A stretch of DNA of 64,000 nucleotides, taken from the NCBI RefSeq assembly GCF_004963255.1, contig NZ_SUGA01000004.1, positions 1 through 64,000 on the forward strand, written 5' to 3'. The notes below the pieces were generated by a model. It saw nothing but the letters and a program-made list of their open reading frames with translations. It did no database searches and had not been told where the DNA came from. Of the stretch, positions 1 to 11,299 are shown one piece after another. The DNA comes from Mesorhizobium sp. Its GTDB lineage: Bacteria; Pseudomonadota; Alphaproteobacteria; Rhizobiales; Rhizobiaceae. Made by a program: the position numbers and the translations under genes. Every line of letters starts with the position of its first letter. Within the stretch, counting starts at the first letter, position 1.

Positions 1-5
1 TTTTT

Positions 6-52
6 ACGCAATTCCGGACGGAAAACCGCTCACACTTTTCCTGGAATTGCTC
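6..52 (-). repeat. Extragenic palindrome, copy 1
   Basis: These 47 bases are the exact reverse complement of 3722-3768. Each copy carries an internal inverted repeat, GCAATTCC against GGAATTGC, with a nested GGAAAA/TTTTCC pair, so a transcript would fold into a hairpin. It lies just past the stop codon of the first gene. Degenerate relatives occur at 4314, 52228 and 53311. This looks like a rhizobial extragenic palindromic repeat family; the family assignment is inference. Confidence 0.8.
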
Positions 53-65
53 TAGCGCGAATGCT

Positions 66-1646
66 TCAGGGCTGCAGCTTTGCGCCCGCCCCGCCATTGT
101 CGCCGCCGTCCGAATCGTCACCCCCGGTGGAATCGTCCGTTCCGTTCGCGCCGTCATCGCCGCTCGAATTGCCGTCCTGTCCCGCGCTGTCGTCCTGGAC
201 CTCGTCCGGGCCCTTCAGCATCGCGCCATTGACCGCGACGGACCCATCGGCCTTGGTGTTGATCACCCACTCCAGGCGACCGTCCGGCAACGTCTTGCCG
301 AAGCCCTTGACGGCCAGGGCAAAGGGAAAGGCCTGCGCCATCTGCTCATCGCTCTTGGCGCCTTCCTTCAGGGCATCGACGATCTTGTCATAGCCGGCGA
401 CGTCGATGGTCACGCTCGCATCCGGTTTCTCGCCTGGAAATGTCATCTCGCCTTCCAGCGCGACCTCGATGTCGCCGTTCTTCACCGTGCTGTGCCCGAT
501 GACGACCTTGGGATTCTTGGCCTTGAAATCGGCGACCAGAGCCTTGCCGAATTCATCCGAGAGCGGTGGTTCCTTGTTGAGATCAAAGGCTTCGATCGCC
601 TTTTTCGCCATCGTATCGAGATCGATATTGGCGCCGCCGAAGTTCAGGTCGATGTCGGTTGGCAGCAAGGGGGTGGTCCATTCTGGCAGGGTCTGATGCG
701 GGATCGTCAGCCCCGAGGCCTTGATCGTGTAATCGACCTTGCCGTTCTGGGAGACGCCGTCCATGCCGAATGCGGTGCTGAATTGCTTCGCGCCGAACTT
801 GCCGACAGGGCTCTCCACCTCGAAATCCTTGAAGCCGTAATTGCCGTCGATCCTTTCCCAGACGGGCAGCGCGGCGAGCATAAGCGATTTGAGCTCAGCC
901 TGGTTCGCCTTGAGCTTGGCTTCGTCCTCATTGGCCACGGCGAAGGCAAGCAGGTCGAGCAGCGGCTTCGTCCGCACGCCTTTGCCGTTTGTATCCACCG
1001 AAAGTTCCGGCGTCTTCAAGGTGAGCGGGAAATTCATTCCGCTGTTGGGATCGTCGATCTTGATCTTCTCGACGAAGTCCGAAACTTTCTGGGTGGCCGT
1101 GAAGTCGACGCCACCATTGGCGGACTTGGTCGCGGTAACGGTGGCGGTGCCGGCGCCGGTCGAGACATCGGCCTGCTGCTTGGCTTCCCGGGACGTCATG
1201 GTCATCCCGGCCAAGGAGCTGGTGGCGTTGGTGAAGGCGGCAAGCGCCGGATCGTAGACGCTGGTCAGCTTGCCGTCCTTGATCGTGAACTCCATGCTCT
1301 GACGGCCTTCCGGCCCATCGAACTCGAAAGACGCGCCTTGCGAGAAATTCGACGAGACGTCCCATGATCCGTCGCTGCGCGGCTTCACCATCAGCGCGTA
1401 TGGCGCCATGTCAAATTTCAGGAGCTTCTGCTCCGGCACCGCATTGACGAGTGCTTTGATGTCGAGCGCGATCTTGTAGGCGTCGCCCTCGACCGAAACC
1501 TTGAGCACCCCCTTGTCGAAAGCCTGCTTGCCGAAATAGCGCGCCAGATCGTCGGAAAGCTGCTTGGCGCCTTGATTGTCGACGGTCTGGGCAAAAGCTG
1601 GCGCGCTGAGCGCGAGGGCAAAGGCGAGTGGCAAAATACGCTTCAC
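66..1646 (-). CDS. Secreted conserved hypothetical protein with acidic C-terminal tail
   Basis: I chose the GTG at 1644-1646: it has GGAGAA about 6 bases upstream and gives a clean signal peptide (MKRILPLAFALALSAPAFA, cleaved before Gln). The upstream ATG at 1733 would bury that signal inside the protein. The product is 526 aa and periplasmic or surface exposed. The body alternates short beta-strand-like segments and resembles the large rhizobial DUF2125-type periplasmic proteins, but I recognise no catalytic motif. The last 45 or so residues are a low-complexity Asp/Gly/Ser tail (GDDGANGTDDSTGGDD and similar) ending in AKLQP. It is a single gene, with an acetyltransferase about 100 bp upstream on the same strand. 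Function unknown. Confidence 0.75.
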   Translation of the reverse strand: MKRILPLAFALALSAPAFAQTVDNQGAKQLSDDLARYFGKQAFDKGVLKVSVEGDAYKIALDIKALVNAVPEQKLLKFDMAPYALMVKPRSDGSWDVSSNFSQGASFEFDGPEGRQSMEFTIKDGKLTSVYDPALAAFTNATSSLAGMTMTSREAKQQADVSTGAGTATVTATKSANGGVDFTATQKVSDFVEKIKIDDPNSGMNFPLTLKTPELSVDTNGKGVRTKPLLDLLAFAVANEDEAKLKANQAELKSLMLAALPVWERIDGNYGFKDFEVESPVGKFGAKQFSTAFGMDGVSQNGKVDYTIKASGLTIPHQTLPEWTTPLLPTDIDLNFGGANIDLDTMAKKAIEAFDLNKEPPLSDEFGKALVADFKAKNPKVVIGHSTVKNGDIEVALEGEMTFPGEKPDASVTIDVAGYDKIVDALKEGAKSDEQMAQAFPFALAVKGFGKTLPDGRLEWVINTKADGSVAVNGAMLKGPDEVQDDSAGQDGNSSGDDGANGTDDSTGGDDSDGGDNGGAGAKLQP

Positions 1647-1745
1647 GTCGGTTCTCCGTGCTGTCGGAAGACGAAACAATGGCTTCTGGTAGGCAAGAAG
1701 CGTCACAGCCGCAAGACGCCGACTGTAGGCCAAAAGCGCATCCGG

Positions 1746-2321
1746 CTAAAGCACCAGCCGCATCAGCGGCCGGCCGGGCTTGCGCTCCACGAGCCTTTCG
1801 AAGCCGGCCTTCTCGAACACCCGCGACGAGCCGACGAAAAGCCCGATCGAGCGCGAATCGCGCGACAGGTCGATCGGGCAGGCTTCCAGCAGCCTCGCGC
1901 CATTCTCGCGCGCAAAGGCGATGCCGCCCTCGACGGGCCTATGCGAGACCCCGCGGCCCCTCGCTTTGAGGCGGATGAAGAAGCAGGAGATCGCCCAGAC
2001 ATCCGGGTCGCCGGCATCGGCCGGGTCGACCGGCGCCGAGCCTCTGCCCTGATTGTTCCACTCGGGCACGTCGGCGCGCGGGCCGACCTGCATCCAGCCG
2101 ACGGCCTTGCCGTCCTCAAACGCCAGGAGTCCCGGCGGCGGACCTGCCTCTATGCGCGCCTTGATAAGGTCCTTGTTGCGCTCCTTGTCGCTGGCGCGGC
2201 GCTCCGCCGGCGCCAGCCGGAAATGCGTGCACCAGCAGCCGTAACAAGCGCCCTGCTTGCCGAAGAGGTCCTCGAAATCGGCCCAGCGCTCGGGGGTCAG
2301 CGGTGCTATGGTCGTGCTCAT
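1746..2321 (-). CDS. GNAT family N-acetyltransferase
   Basis: A 191-aa protein likely to transfer an acetyl group from acetyl-CoA to an amine; the substrate is unknown. The acetyl-CoA loop shows as KARGRGVS in the second half, followed by a helix and a C-terminal EKAGFERL segment typical of GNAT folds. The N-terminus carries an unusual CYGCWC cluster (Cys26, Cys29, Cys31), which could bind metal or sense redox state. The start at 2321 is preceded by GGGGAGAA; an upstream in-frame ATG at 2339 lacks such a site. It is divergent from dinB with fewer than 80 bp between the starts, so the dinB operator also lies upstream of this gene. Confidence 0.8.
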   Translation of the reverse strand: MSTTIAPLTPERWADFEDLFGKQGACYGCWCTHFRLAPAERRASDKERNKDLIKARIEAGPPPGLLAFEDGKAVGWMQVGPRADVPEWNNQGRGSAPVDPADAGDPDVWAISCFFIRLKARGRGVSHRPVEGGIAFARENGARLLEACPIDLSRDSRSIGLFVGSSRVFEKAGFERLVERKPGRPLMRLVL

Positions 2322-2377
2322 GCGTTCTCCCCAGGCCAAGCTTGTTGCCAGCCCTGCGCTGTCGTACCATTGCGTTT

Positions 2378-2392
2378 GTTCTCTTTATGTTC
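2378..2392 (+). promoter_or_regulatory. LexA (SOS) box of dinB
   Basis: GTTCTCTTTATGTTC matches the alphaproteobacterial LexA operator GTTC-N7-GTTC exactly, with half-sites at 2378-2381 and 2389-2392. It lies between the divergent GNAT and dinB genes, immediately upstream of the chosen dinB start. DNA polymerase IV is a classic SOS gene, so repression by LexA and induction by DNA damage are expected. The box contains one in-frame ATG (2387), which is therefore an unlikely start codon. Confidence 0.8.
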
Positions 2393-2398
2393 GCAGCG

Positions 2399-3715
2399 AT
2401 GGCGGCTCCTGTCAACAATCCCGAACACGGTTTTTGCCGTGACTGCCTGGCGCTCCAGCGCTCGGAGACGCGTCGCTGCGATCGCTGCGGCAGCCCGCGC
2501 CTTGTCCGGCACACGGAGCTCTACCGGCTCAAGATCGCGCATATCGATTGCGACGCCTTCTACGCGGCGATCGAAAAGCGCGATAATCCGGCGCTGAAGG
2601 ACAAGCCGGTCATCGTCGGCGGCGGCCGGCGCGGCGTCGTGTCCACCGCCTGCTACATCGCCCGCATTCAGGGCGTTCGCTCGGCCATGCCGATGTTCAA
2701 GGCGCTGGAACTCTGCCCGGAAGCGGTGGTGATTCCGCCCAACATGGAGAAATATGTCGGTGTCGGCCGCCAGGTCCGCGCGTTGACGCTGGCGTTGACG
2801 CCGCAGGTCGAGCCGCTGTCGATCGACGAGGCGTTTCTCGACCTCGCCGGCACCGAGCGTCTGCACGGCATGCCGCCGGCGCTGGTGCTGGCCCGCTTCG
2901 CGCAGACGGTGGAAAAGGAACTCGGCATCACCGTCTCGGCGGGCCTTTCCTACTGCAAGTTCCTGGCCAAGATCGCCTCGGATTTCCGCAAGCCGCGCGG
3001 CTTTTCGGTGATCGGCGAAGCGGAGGCGCCGAGCTTCCTCGCCGCCCAGCCGGTGACGATGATCTGGGGCGTGGGCAAGGCTTTGGCCGCGACGCTGGAG
3101 CGCGACGGCATCCGCATGATCGCGCAATTGCAGCGCATGGAGCGCGGCGACCTGATGCGCCGTTATGGCGTCATGGGCGACCGGCTCTACCGGCTCTCGC
3201 GCGGCGAGGACGACCGCCCGGTCGACCCCGGCGGCGACGCAAAGAGCGTGTCGGCCGAAACCACTTTCGATAATGACATCGGCGCCCTGTCGGAACTGGT
3301 GCCGGTGCTGCGCGGCCTGTCGGAAAAGGTCTCGGCGCGGTTGAAGAAATCCGGCATTGCGGGGCGCACCGTGGTGCTGAAGCTGAAGACGCAGGATTTC
3401 AAGCTTCGCACCCGCAACCGCCAGCTCGGCGATCCGACGCGCCTTGCCGATCGCATCTTCCAGACCGGCCTCGACCTGTTGCGCCGCGAAGCCGACGGCA
3501 CGAAGTTCCGCCTGCTCGGCATCGGCGTCAGCGATCTCTCCAATGACGACAAGGCCGACCCGCCCGACCTGGTCGACATCCAGTCGCGCAAGCGCGCGCT
3601 GGCCGAAGGCGCGATGGACACGTTGCGCGACAAATTCGGCAGGAAAGCGGTCGAGACCGGCTATACATTCGGCAAGGGCCGCGCCGCCAATCCGCCCGAG
3701 CCGCTGGAGGATTGA
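2399..3715 (+). CDS. dinB: DNA polymerase IV (translesion, Y family)
   Basis: Error-prone translesion polymerase of 438 aa. The catalytic carboxylates sit in [12 protein letters not shown] and SIDEAFLD, followed by the thumb/HhH region ([17 protein letters not shown]) and the little-finger domain. Before the polymerase core there is an extension of about 45 residues with two CX2C pairs (Cys13/16 and Cys27/30), resembling a zinc ribbon; I recall this from other rhizobial DinB proteins and it is absent from E. coli DinB. The start is the ATG at 2399 because the upstream ATG at 2387 lies inside the LexA box; no strong ribosome binding site is visible, so a short or absent leader is possible. SOS induction is expected. 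Confidence 0.93.
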   Translation: MAAPVNNPEHGFCRDCLALQRSETRRCDRCGSPRLVRHTELYRLKIAHIDCDAFYAAIEKRDNPALKDKPVIVGGGRRGVVSTACYIARIQGVRSAMPMFKALELCPEAVVIPPNMEKYVGVGRQVRALTLALTPQVEPLSIDEAFLDLAGTERLHGMPPALVLARFAQTVEKELGITVSAGLSYCKFLAKIASDFRKPRGFSVIGEAEAPSFLAAQPVTMIWGVGKALAATLERDGIRMIAQLQRMERGDLMRRYGVMGDRLYRLSRGEDDRPVDPGGDAKSVSAETTFDNDIGALSELVPVLRGLSEKVSARLKKSGIAGRTVVLKLKTQDFKLRTRNRQLGDPTRLADRIFQTGLDLLRREADGTKFRLLGIGVSDLSNDDKADPPDLVDIQSRKRALAEGAMDTLRDKFGRKAVETGYTFGKGRAANPPEPLED

Positions 3716-3721
3716 GGTTTC

Positions 3722-3768
3722 GAGCAATTCCAGGAAAAGTGTGAGCGGTTTTCCGTCCGGAATTGCGT
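3722..3768 (+). repeat. Extragenic palindrome, copy 2
   Basis: An identical inverted copy of the 47-bp element at 6-52, starting 7 bases after the dinB stop. The GCAATTCC / GGAATTGC arms with inner GGAAAA / TTTTCC pairs could form a hairpin in the dinB 3' region. The two copies face each other across a 3.7-kb block holding three genes. Confidence 0.8.
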
Positions 3769-3779
3769 CTAAGCAAAGG

Positions 3780-4283
3780 TCAGTTGCGCTTCAGATCGAT
3801 CCTGCTGGTCACCACCATCTTGCCGGTGGCGGGATCCATGTCGGTCACTGTCATGCGCATATTGTCCGGCCCGGTCTTCTCGACCGTCAGCTCCGCGTCG
3901 CGGTCGCCATTGACGATCTTCGCCCAATGGATGTCGAGGTCGATCGCATCGCCCTTGCGGCTTCCGTTGAGCCCGGCGGGTCCGCTGCGCGAGCCGATAT
4001 AGGTGCCGGTGTAGCTCGCTCCGCTGACCTTCAGGTCGGCGCGGATTTCGCGCGACATGATCAGCAGCGCGCGGCAGGTGCCATCAAGCGACAGCGAGTC
4101 CGCCGTCGCGTCCGAAGTGAAGGTGCAGTTGATGTTCATCACCGGCGTGTTCGTCCTGATCCTGACCGTTCCCTTGCCGGAAAACTCGCCCTGCAGCGAA
4201 CGCAGGAAGGCCGCCTCGTCGGCATGCGCCCCGGTCGCGCAGAAAAGACAGGCGGCGGCCAGCAAGGCAGCGATCGATTTCAT
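3780..4283 (-). CDS. Small secreted conserved hypothetical protein
   Basis: A 167-aa exported protein. The start ATG at 4281-4283 has GGGGAA seven bases upstream, and residues 1-22 form a Sec signal peptide (MKSIAALLAAACLFCATGAHA, then Asp). The mature part is rich in beta strand and has two cysteines (NCTF and GTCR) that could form a disulfide. No enzyme motif is visible. It reads like a small periplasmic beta-barrel or lipocalin-style protein, but no family can be named with confidence. It stands alone between dinB, which is convergent with it, and a transporter gene that is divergent. Confidence 0.7.
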   Translation of the reverse strand: MKSIAALLAAACLFCATGAHADEAAFLRSLQGEFSGKGTVRIRTNTPVMNINCTFTSDATADSLSLDGTCRALLIMSREIRADLKVSGASYTGTYIGSRSGPAGLNGSRKGDAIDLDIHWAKIVNGDRDAELTVEKTGPDNMRMTVTDMDPATGKMVVTSRIDLKRN

Positions 4284-4313
4284 CAAGGTGTTCCCCTCTC
4301 GCGATCACTCGTA

Positions 4314-4340
4314 CAATTCCAGGAAAAGTACGAAACGGTT
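4314..4340 (+). repeat. Degenerate half of the extragenic palindrome family
   Basis: CAATTCCAGGAAAAG followed by a variant spacer and CGGTT matches the left half of the 3722-3768 element and then diverges. It sits between two divergent genes and appears to be a decayed copy. Confidence 0.5.
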
Positions 4341-4498
4341 CAGCCGGCGCCTGCCGACGGAAGGCGTGGCCTTAACGGATGCCCAGGCGTCAGGTTCCGC
4401 CGCGGCGATGACTGTTTTTTGATACGAATCCCTGGCCCAGTGGAATAACGCCACTAACGGTTGCAGGCCAGGTCCGGGCTTGCGAGATAGAGCCCCAA

Positions 4499-5386
4499 AT
4501 GGCACCCGCTCCCTCGATCCCCAAAGCCGCATTCTGGATGGCGCTGTCAATCGCCTCCTTCCTGGCGATGACCGTCGCCGGCCGCGCCACGACCAGCGAT
4601 CTCAACGTCTTCCAGGTGCTGGAGCTGCGCTCGGTGATCGGTTTCTTCATCCTGCTGCCGCTGGTGATGACAAGCGGCGGCTTCCGGGCCATGCTCACGA
4701 AACGCCCGTTCACGCATATCGCCCGCAATGTCATCCACTATACCGGCCAGGCGGCGTGGCTCTATGCGCTGACGCTGATACCGCTCGCCGTGCTGATTTC
4801 CATTGAATTCACCACACCGATCTGGACCGCGGTTTTCGCGGTCGGTTTTCTCGGCGAACGGCTCTCCAGGCCCAGGCTGACGGCTATTGTGCTCGGCCTG
4901 ATCGGGGTGATCATCATCGTGCGTCCAGGCGTCAGCTCGGTCAATCCGGGGCAACTCATCGTGCTGGGCGCCGCGCTCTGCTTCGGCGCTTCGGTGGTCA
5001 TGGTGAAATCGCTGACGAGGACAGACAGCGTCGTGCGCATTATCTTCTGGATGCTGATCATCCAGTCGGTGCTCGGCCTGCTGCCCGCGCTCTACGAGTG
5101 GCGCAACCCGCCGCTTGCGCTTTGGCCATGGATCGTGGTGATCGCTTTCACAGGCATGTCGTCACACTTCTGCATGGCGCGCGCACTGGCTTATGCGGAC
5201 GCCACCCTCATCTCGCCGATGGATTTCCTGCGTGTGCCGCTGTCGGCGTTTGTCGGCTGGCTGCTCTATCACGAGCAGATCGACATCTTCACCGCCGGGG
5301 GCGCGGCGCTGATTCTGGCCGGCAACCTGCTCAATTTGCAGAAGAAGACGCCACAGGTGGCGGAGGCCGAGGCGGCAACGCCCTGA
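4499..5386 (+). CDS. DMT-superfamily (EamA) transporter
   Basis: An inner-membrane protein of 295 aa with about ten hydrophobic helices arranged as two EamA repeats, as in the drug/metabolite transporter family. The first repeat contains ARNVIHYTGQAAWLYALTLIPL and the second ends in PLSAFVGWLLYHEQIDIFT, both typical of the family. It probably exports or imports a small metabolite; the substrate cannot be read from sequence. The C-terminus is a short hydrophilic tail. It is a single gene convergent with dnaE, with one base between the stop codons. No strong ribosome binding site is evident. Confidence 0.88.
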   Translation: MAPAPSIPKAAFWMALSIASFLAMTVAGRATTSDLNVFQVLELRSVIGFFILLPLVMTSGGFRAMLTKRPFTHIARNVIHYTGQAAWLYALTLIPLAVLISIEFTTPIWTAVFAVGFLGERLSRPRLTAIVLGLIGVIIIVRPGVSSVNPGQLIVLGAALCFGASVVMVKSLTRTDSVVRIIFWMLIIQSVLGLLPALYEWRNPPLALWPWIVVIAFTGMSSHFCMARALAYADATLISPMDFLRVPLSAFVGWLLYHEQIDIFTAGGAALILAGNLLNLQKKTPQVAEAEAATP

Positions 5387-5387
5387 G

Positions 5388-8300
5388 CTAAACCAGCTCC
5401 ACCTCGACCACACCCGGCACCGCCCGCATCGCCGACGCCACTTGCGGCGAGATGCGGTAGCGGTTGGGCAACTCGATCTCGACCTCGCCCTGTCCTGCTT
5501 CCTTGATCAGCACGAAGCTCACCTGCCCCTCGCCCTTGACCGAGAGCTGGTTGGCCAGCGCGCCGAGTGGTGCCGCGTCGCGCACGAAGATGCGCAGCGC
5601 CTTCTGGATGCGGCTCGCCTCATCCTCCAGCGACTGCACGGTCTGGATGCGCAGGTTGATGCCTTCCGGCCGGTCTTCGGCCGAAACGGTGATCACCACC
5701 GAGCGGCCCGGCTCCAGCATGTCGCGATACTGCCCCAGCCCTTCGGAGAACAGCACCGCCTCATATTGGCCGGTCGTGTCGGAAAACTGCACCACGCCCA
5801 TCTTGTTGCCGGTGCGAGTCTTGCGCTCCTGCTTGGTGGTGACGGTGCCGGCAAGCCGGCCTGCGGCCGCGCCGCGTTTGACCGCGGCCGAGAATTCCGC
5901 CCAGTTTTGCACCCGCATCTTCTGAAGTGCTGCCTTGTACTCATCCAGCGGATGCGCGGAGAGATAGAAGCCCACCACCTGGAACTCGCGATGCAGCCGA
6001 TCCGCGGCCAGCCACGGATCGGTCGCCGGCAGGTTGAGCGCCTGCGACTGGCTGCCAAGCGATGCGCCGAAAATGTCGGCCTGGCCGGAGATGGCGTTCT
6101 GCTGCGCCAGCGAGGCCAGCCCCATCATCCGCTCGACGCCGGCCATCATCTGGGCACGGTCATGCCCGAAGCAATCGAGCGCACCGGCCATGATCAGGCT
6201 TTCGAAAACGCGCTTGCCGACGATCTTCGGATCGACCCGCTCGCAGAAGTCGGCAAGGTTCTTGAACGGCTTCTCCCCACGCACTGCGACGATGTGCTCG
6301 ACCGCCGCGTCGCCCACGCCTTTGAGCGCCGCCAGAGAATAGAAGATCTTGTTTTCACCCACTTCGAACGGGCGGAAGCTGGTCATCACCGACGGCGCCA
6401 CCACCTCGATGCCGAGCCGCATGGCGTCCTGGCGGAAGTCGGCCAGCTTGTCTGTGTTGCTCATGTCGAGCGTCATCGACGCCGCCAGGAACTCGACCGG
6501 GTAATGCGCCTTGAGATAGGCGGTCTGATAGGAAACCACCGCGTAGGCAGCCGCGTGCGACTTGTTGAAGCCGTAGTCGGCGAACTTCGCCAGCAGGTCG
6601 AAGATGAAGTCGGCCTGCGGCTTAGAGACGCCGCGCTCGACCGCGCCGGAGACGAAGCGCTCGCGCTGCTTGTCCATTTCGGCGCGGATCTTCTTGCCCA
6701 TGGCGCGGCGCAGGAGGTCGGCTTCGCCGAGCGAATAGCCGGACAGCTCCTGCGCGATCTGCATCACCTGTTCCTGGTAGACGATGACGCCTTGCGTCTC
6801 CTTCACCAGATGGTCGATCTTGGGATGGATCGAGGCCATCTCCTCCTCGCCATGCTTTCTGGCGTTGTAGGTCGGGATATTCTCCATCGGACCGGGGCGG
6901 TAGAGCGCCACCAGCGCGATGATGTCCTCGATGCAGTCCGGCCGCATGCCGATCAGCGCCTTGCGCATGCCGGCACTTTCAACCTGGAACACGCCGACAA
7001 CCTCGCCGCGCGACAGCATGGCGTAGGTTTCCTTGTCGTCGAGCGGGATCGTGGCGAGATCGATATCGACGCCGCGTCGGCGGATGAGCTTCACCGCGGT
7101 TTCCAGCACGGTCAGCGTCTTCAGGCCGAGGAAGTCGAACTTCACCAGCCCGGCCTGCTCGACATATTTCATGTTGAACTGGGTGACCGGCATGTCCGAG
7201 CGCGGATCGCGGTACATCGGCACCAGTTCGGACAGCGGCCGGTCGCCGATGACGATGCCGGCGGCATGCGTCGAGGCATGGCGGTAGAGGCCTTCGAGCT
7301 TCTGCGCCGTATCGAGCAGCGTCTGCACGATCGGCTCCTTTTCCGCCTCCTCGGCGAAGCGCGGCTCATTGGCGATGGCATCCGCCAGCTTGACGGGATT
7401 GGCCGGGTTCTGCGGCACCATCTTGGAGAGCTTGTCGACCTGGCCGTAGGGCATCTGCAGCACGCGGCCGACGTCGCGCAGCACGGCGCGCGCCTGCAGC
7501 GTTCCGAAGGTGATGATCTGGCCGACCTGGTCGCGGCCGTATTTCTGCTGGACGTAGCGGATGACTTCTTCGCGCCGGTCCTGGCAGAAATCGATGTCGA
7601 AGTCCGGCATCGAGACGCGGTCCGGGTTGAGGAAGCGCTCGAACAGCAGCGAGAAGCGCAGCGGATCGATATCGGTGATGGTGGTCGAATAGGCGACCAG
7701 CGAACCGGCGCCCGAACCGCGCCCCGGGCCGACGGGAATGCCTTGCGACTTGGCCCATTTGATGAAGTCGGCGACGATCAGGAAATAGCCCGGAAACTTC
7801 ATCTTCTCGATGATGCCGAGCTCGAATTCCAGCCGTTCGCGATATTGCTCGACTGTGTAGCCCGGTGTTGGCCCATGCGCGGCAAGCCGCGCCTCCAGCC
7901 CTTCGCGCGCCTGGCGCGCCAGCTCCGCGGCTTCCGCCTTCTCGGCGGCGTCCTTGTCGGTTGCGTCGGCGCCGGTGAAGCGCGGCAGGATCGGGCTGCG
8001 GTTCTTCGGATAGTAGGAGCAGCGCATGGCGATCTCGACGGTGTTGTCGATCGCTTCCGGCAGATCGGAGAAGAGCCGCGCCATCTCGGCCTGGCTGCGC
8101 AGGAAATTGTCCGGCGAAAGCCGCCGGCGATTGTCCGCTGCGACCACCGATCCCTCGGCAATCGCAATCAGCGCGTCGTGCGCCTCGTAGTCCTCGCGCT
8201 TGGAGAAGAATGCCTCGTTGGTGGCGACCAGCGGCAGGTCGTGGGTATAGGCCAGGTCGACCGTCGACTTCTCGACCATGCGGTCATAGCCGGCGACCCG

Positions 8301-8915
8301 CTCCACCTCGACATAAAGCCTGTCGCCGAACAGGTGCTTCAGGAACAGCAGCCGCTGTTCGGCGAGGTCGCGCCGGTCCGCTTTCAGCGCGCTGCCGATC
8401 GGACCGCGCGGGCCGCCGGTCAGGCAGATCAAGCCGTCGCTTTTGCCTTCCAGCATGGCGCTGGTCAGGTGCACCGGCTCGCCGGGCGGCGTCTCCAGAT
8501 AGACCTTGCTGATCAGCCGCACGAGATTGGCATAGCCAGCCTCGCTGGCGGCGATCAGCACGACCGGCGACATTTCCGGCCCATGCCGGCGGCGGTCGCG
8601 CTGACCGTCGCTCGCCTCTCCGGAAAAGGCGAGATCGACCTGGCAGCCGATGATCGGCTGGACGCCGTCCTTGACCGCCTTCTGGGCGAATTCCAGCGCG
8701 CCGAACAGATTGTTGGTGTCGGTGACCGCTATAGCCGGCGCCTCGTCCTTGACCGCATGGCCGACGATTGCGCCGAGTTGCAGCGCGCCTTCGAGCAGCG
8801 AATAGGCCGAGTGCACGCGCAAATGGATGAAGGTCCTCGCCGGCGCTTCCGGGCGCGCGGCCTTCACGGCTGCTTCGCGCTGCAACGGGTCGCGTGGAAG
8901 TCGTTCATCCGCCAT
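5388..8915 (-). CDS. dnaE: DNA polymerase III alpha subunit
   Basis: The replicative polymerase subunit, 1175 aa, normal for DnaE1. The N-terminal PHP domain starts with FIHLRVHSAYSLLEGAL (about residue 29), the palm has the catalytic PDFDIDF motif at 437-443 and PVGPGRGSGAGSLVAYS just before it, helix-hairpin-helix DNA contacts lie further on (AALKGVGDAAVEHIV), and an OB-fold near residue 1000 (RLAGTVTTKQ) precedes the C-terminal tau-binding region. It is the core replication enzyme rather than the mutagenic DnaE2, which travels with imuA/imuB. It lies downstream of pccA on the same strand with a 121-bp gap, so it may have its own promoter. Confidence 0.97.
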   Translation of the reverse strand: MADERLPRDPLQREAAVKAARPEAPARTFIHLRVHSAYSLLEGALQLGAIVGHAVKDEAPAIAVTDTNNLFGALEFAQKAVKDGVQPIIGCQVDLAFSGEASDGQRDRRRHGPEMSPVVLIAASEAGYANLVRLISKVYLETPPGEPVHLTSAMLEGKSDGLICLTGGPRGPIGSALKADRRDLAEQRLLFLKHLFGDRLYVEVERVAGYDRMVEKSTVDLAYTHDLPLVATNEAFFSKREDYEAHDALIAIAEGSVVAADNRRRLSPDNFLRSQAEMARLFSDLPEAIDNTVEIAMRCSYYPKNRSPILPRFTGADATDKDAAEKAEAAELARQAREGLEARLAAHGPTPGYTVEQYRERLEFELGIIEKMKFPGYFLIVADFIKWAKSQGIPVGPGRGSGAGSLVAYSTTITDIDPLRFSLLFERFLNPDRVSMPDFDIDFCQDRREEVIRYVQQKYGRDQVGQIITFGTLQARAVLRDVGRVLQMPYGQVDKLSKMVPQNPANPVKLADAIANEPRFAEEAEKEPIVQTLLDTAQKLEGLYRHASTHAAGIVIGDRPLSELVPMYRDPRSDMPVTQFNMKYVEQAGLVKFDFLGLKTLTVLETAVKLIRRRGVDIDLATIPLDDKETYAMLSRGEVVGVFQVESAGMRKALIGMRPDCIEDIIALVALYRPGPMENIPTYNARKHGEEEMASIHPKIDHLVKETQGVIVYQEQVMQIAQELSGYSLGEADLLRRAMGKKIRAEMDKQRERFVSGAVERGVSKPQADFIFDLLAKFADYGFNKSHAAAYAVVSYQTAYLKAHYPVEFLAASMTLDMSNTDKLADFRQDAMRLGIEVVAPSVMTSFRPFEVGENKIFYSLAALKGVGDAAVEHIVAVRGEKPFKNLADFCERVDPKIVGKRVFESLIMAGALDCFGHDRAQMMAGVERMMGLASLAQQNAISGQADIFGASLGSQSQALNLPATDPWLAADRLHREFQVVGFYLSAHPLDEYKAALQKMRVQNWAEFSAAVKRGAAAGRLAGTVTTKQERKTRTGNKMGVVQFSDTTGQYEAVLFSEGLGQYRDMLEPGRSVVITVSAEDRPEGINLRIQTVQSLEDEASRIQKALRIFVRDAAPLGALANQLSVKGEGQVSFVLIKEAGQGEVEIELPNRYRISPQVASAMRAVPGVVEVELV

Positions 8916-9036
8916 GTTTTTTCGCGCTGTCCCAGAGACTCAAAATCCATGCAGATGTATTGTCCCGGACGCGGCCATGCCAGTCCAGCACAAATGACCG
9001 ACAAGGCACAGGCTTACGGCCGGCTACCGCCTCTTC

Positions 9037-11049
<2,013 letters not shown>

Positions 11050-11299
11050 TCGGATGTCGTTCCTCCGGCGAAGCGGATCAGTTCTATGGATAATTCCGGC
11101 GCGCCTCAAGTACCCACGGGCAGGCTCCCAAGGCTGGCGCATATTGCAGAAACCGCGCCGAAAAACGTCGCAAGAGACGTTGGCCGCCAGCGCGGAACTC
11201 GCTAAAGTTACCCCAACACAAAAGGGATGGCAGGCTGGCATTCGCCATGGGCAGCCTGCCGTTAGCTAAAACTTACAGATCGCTTGGGAGGAATGCCTC

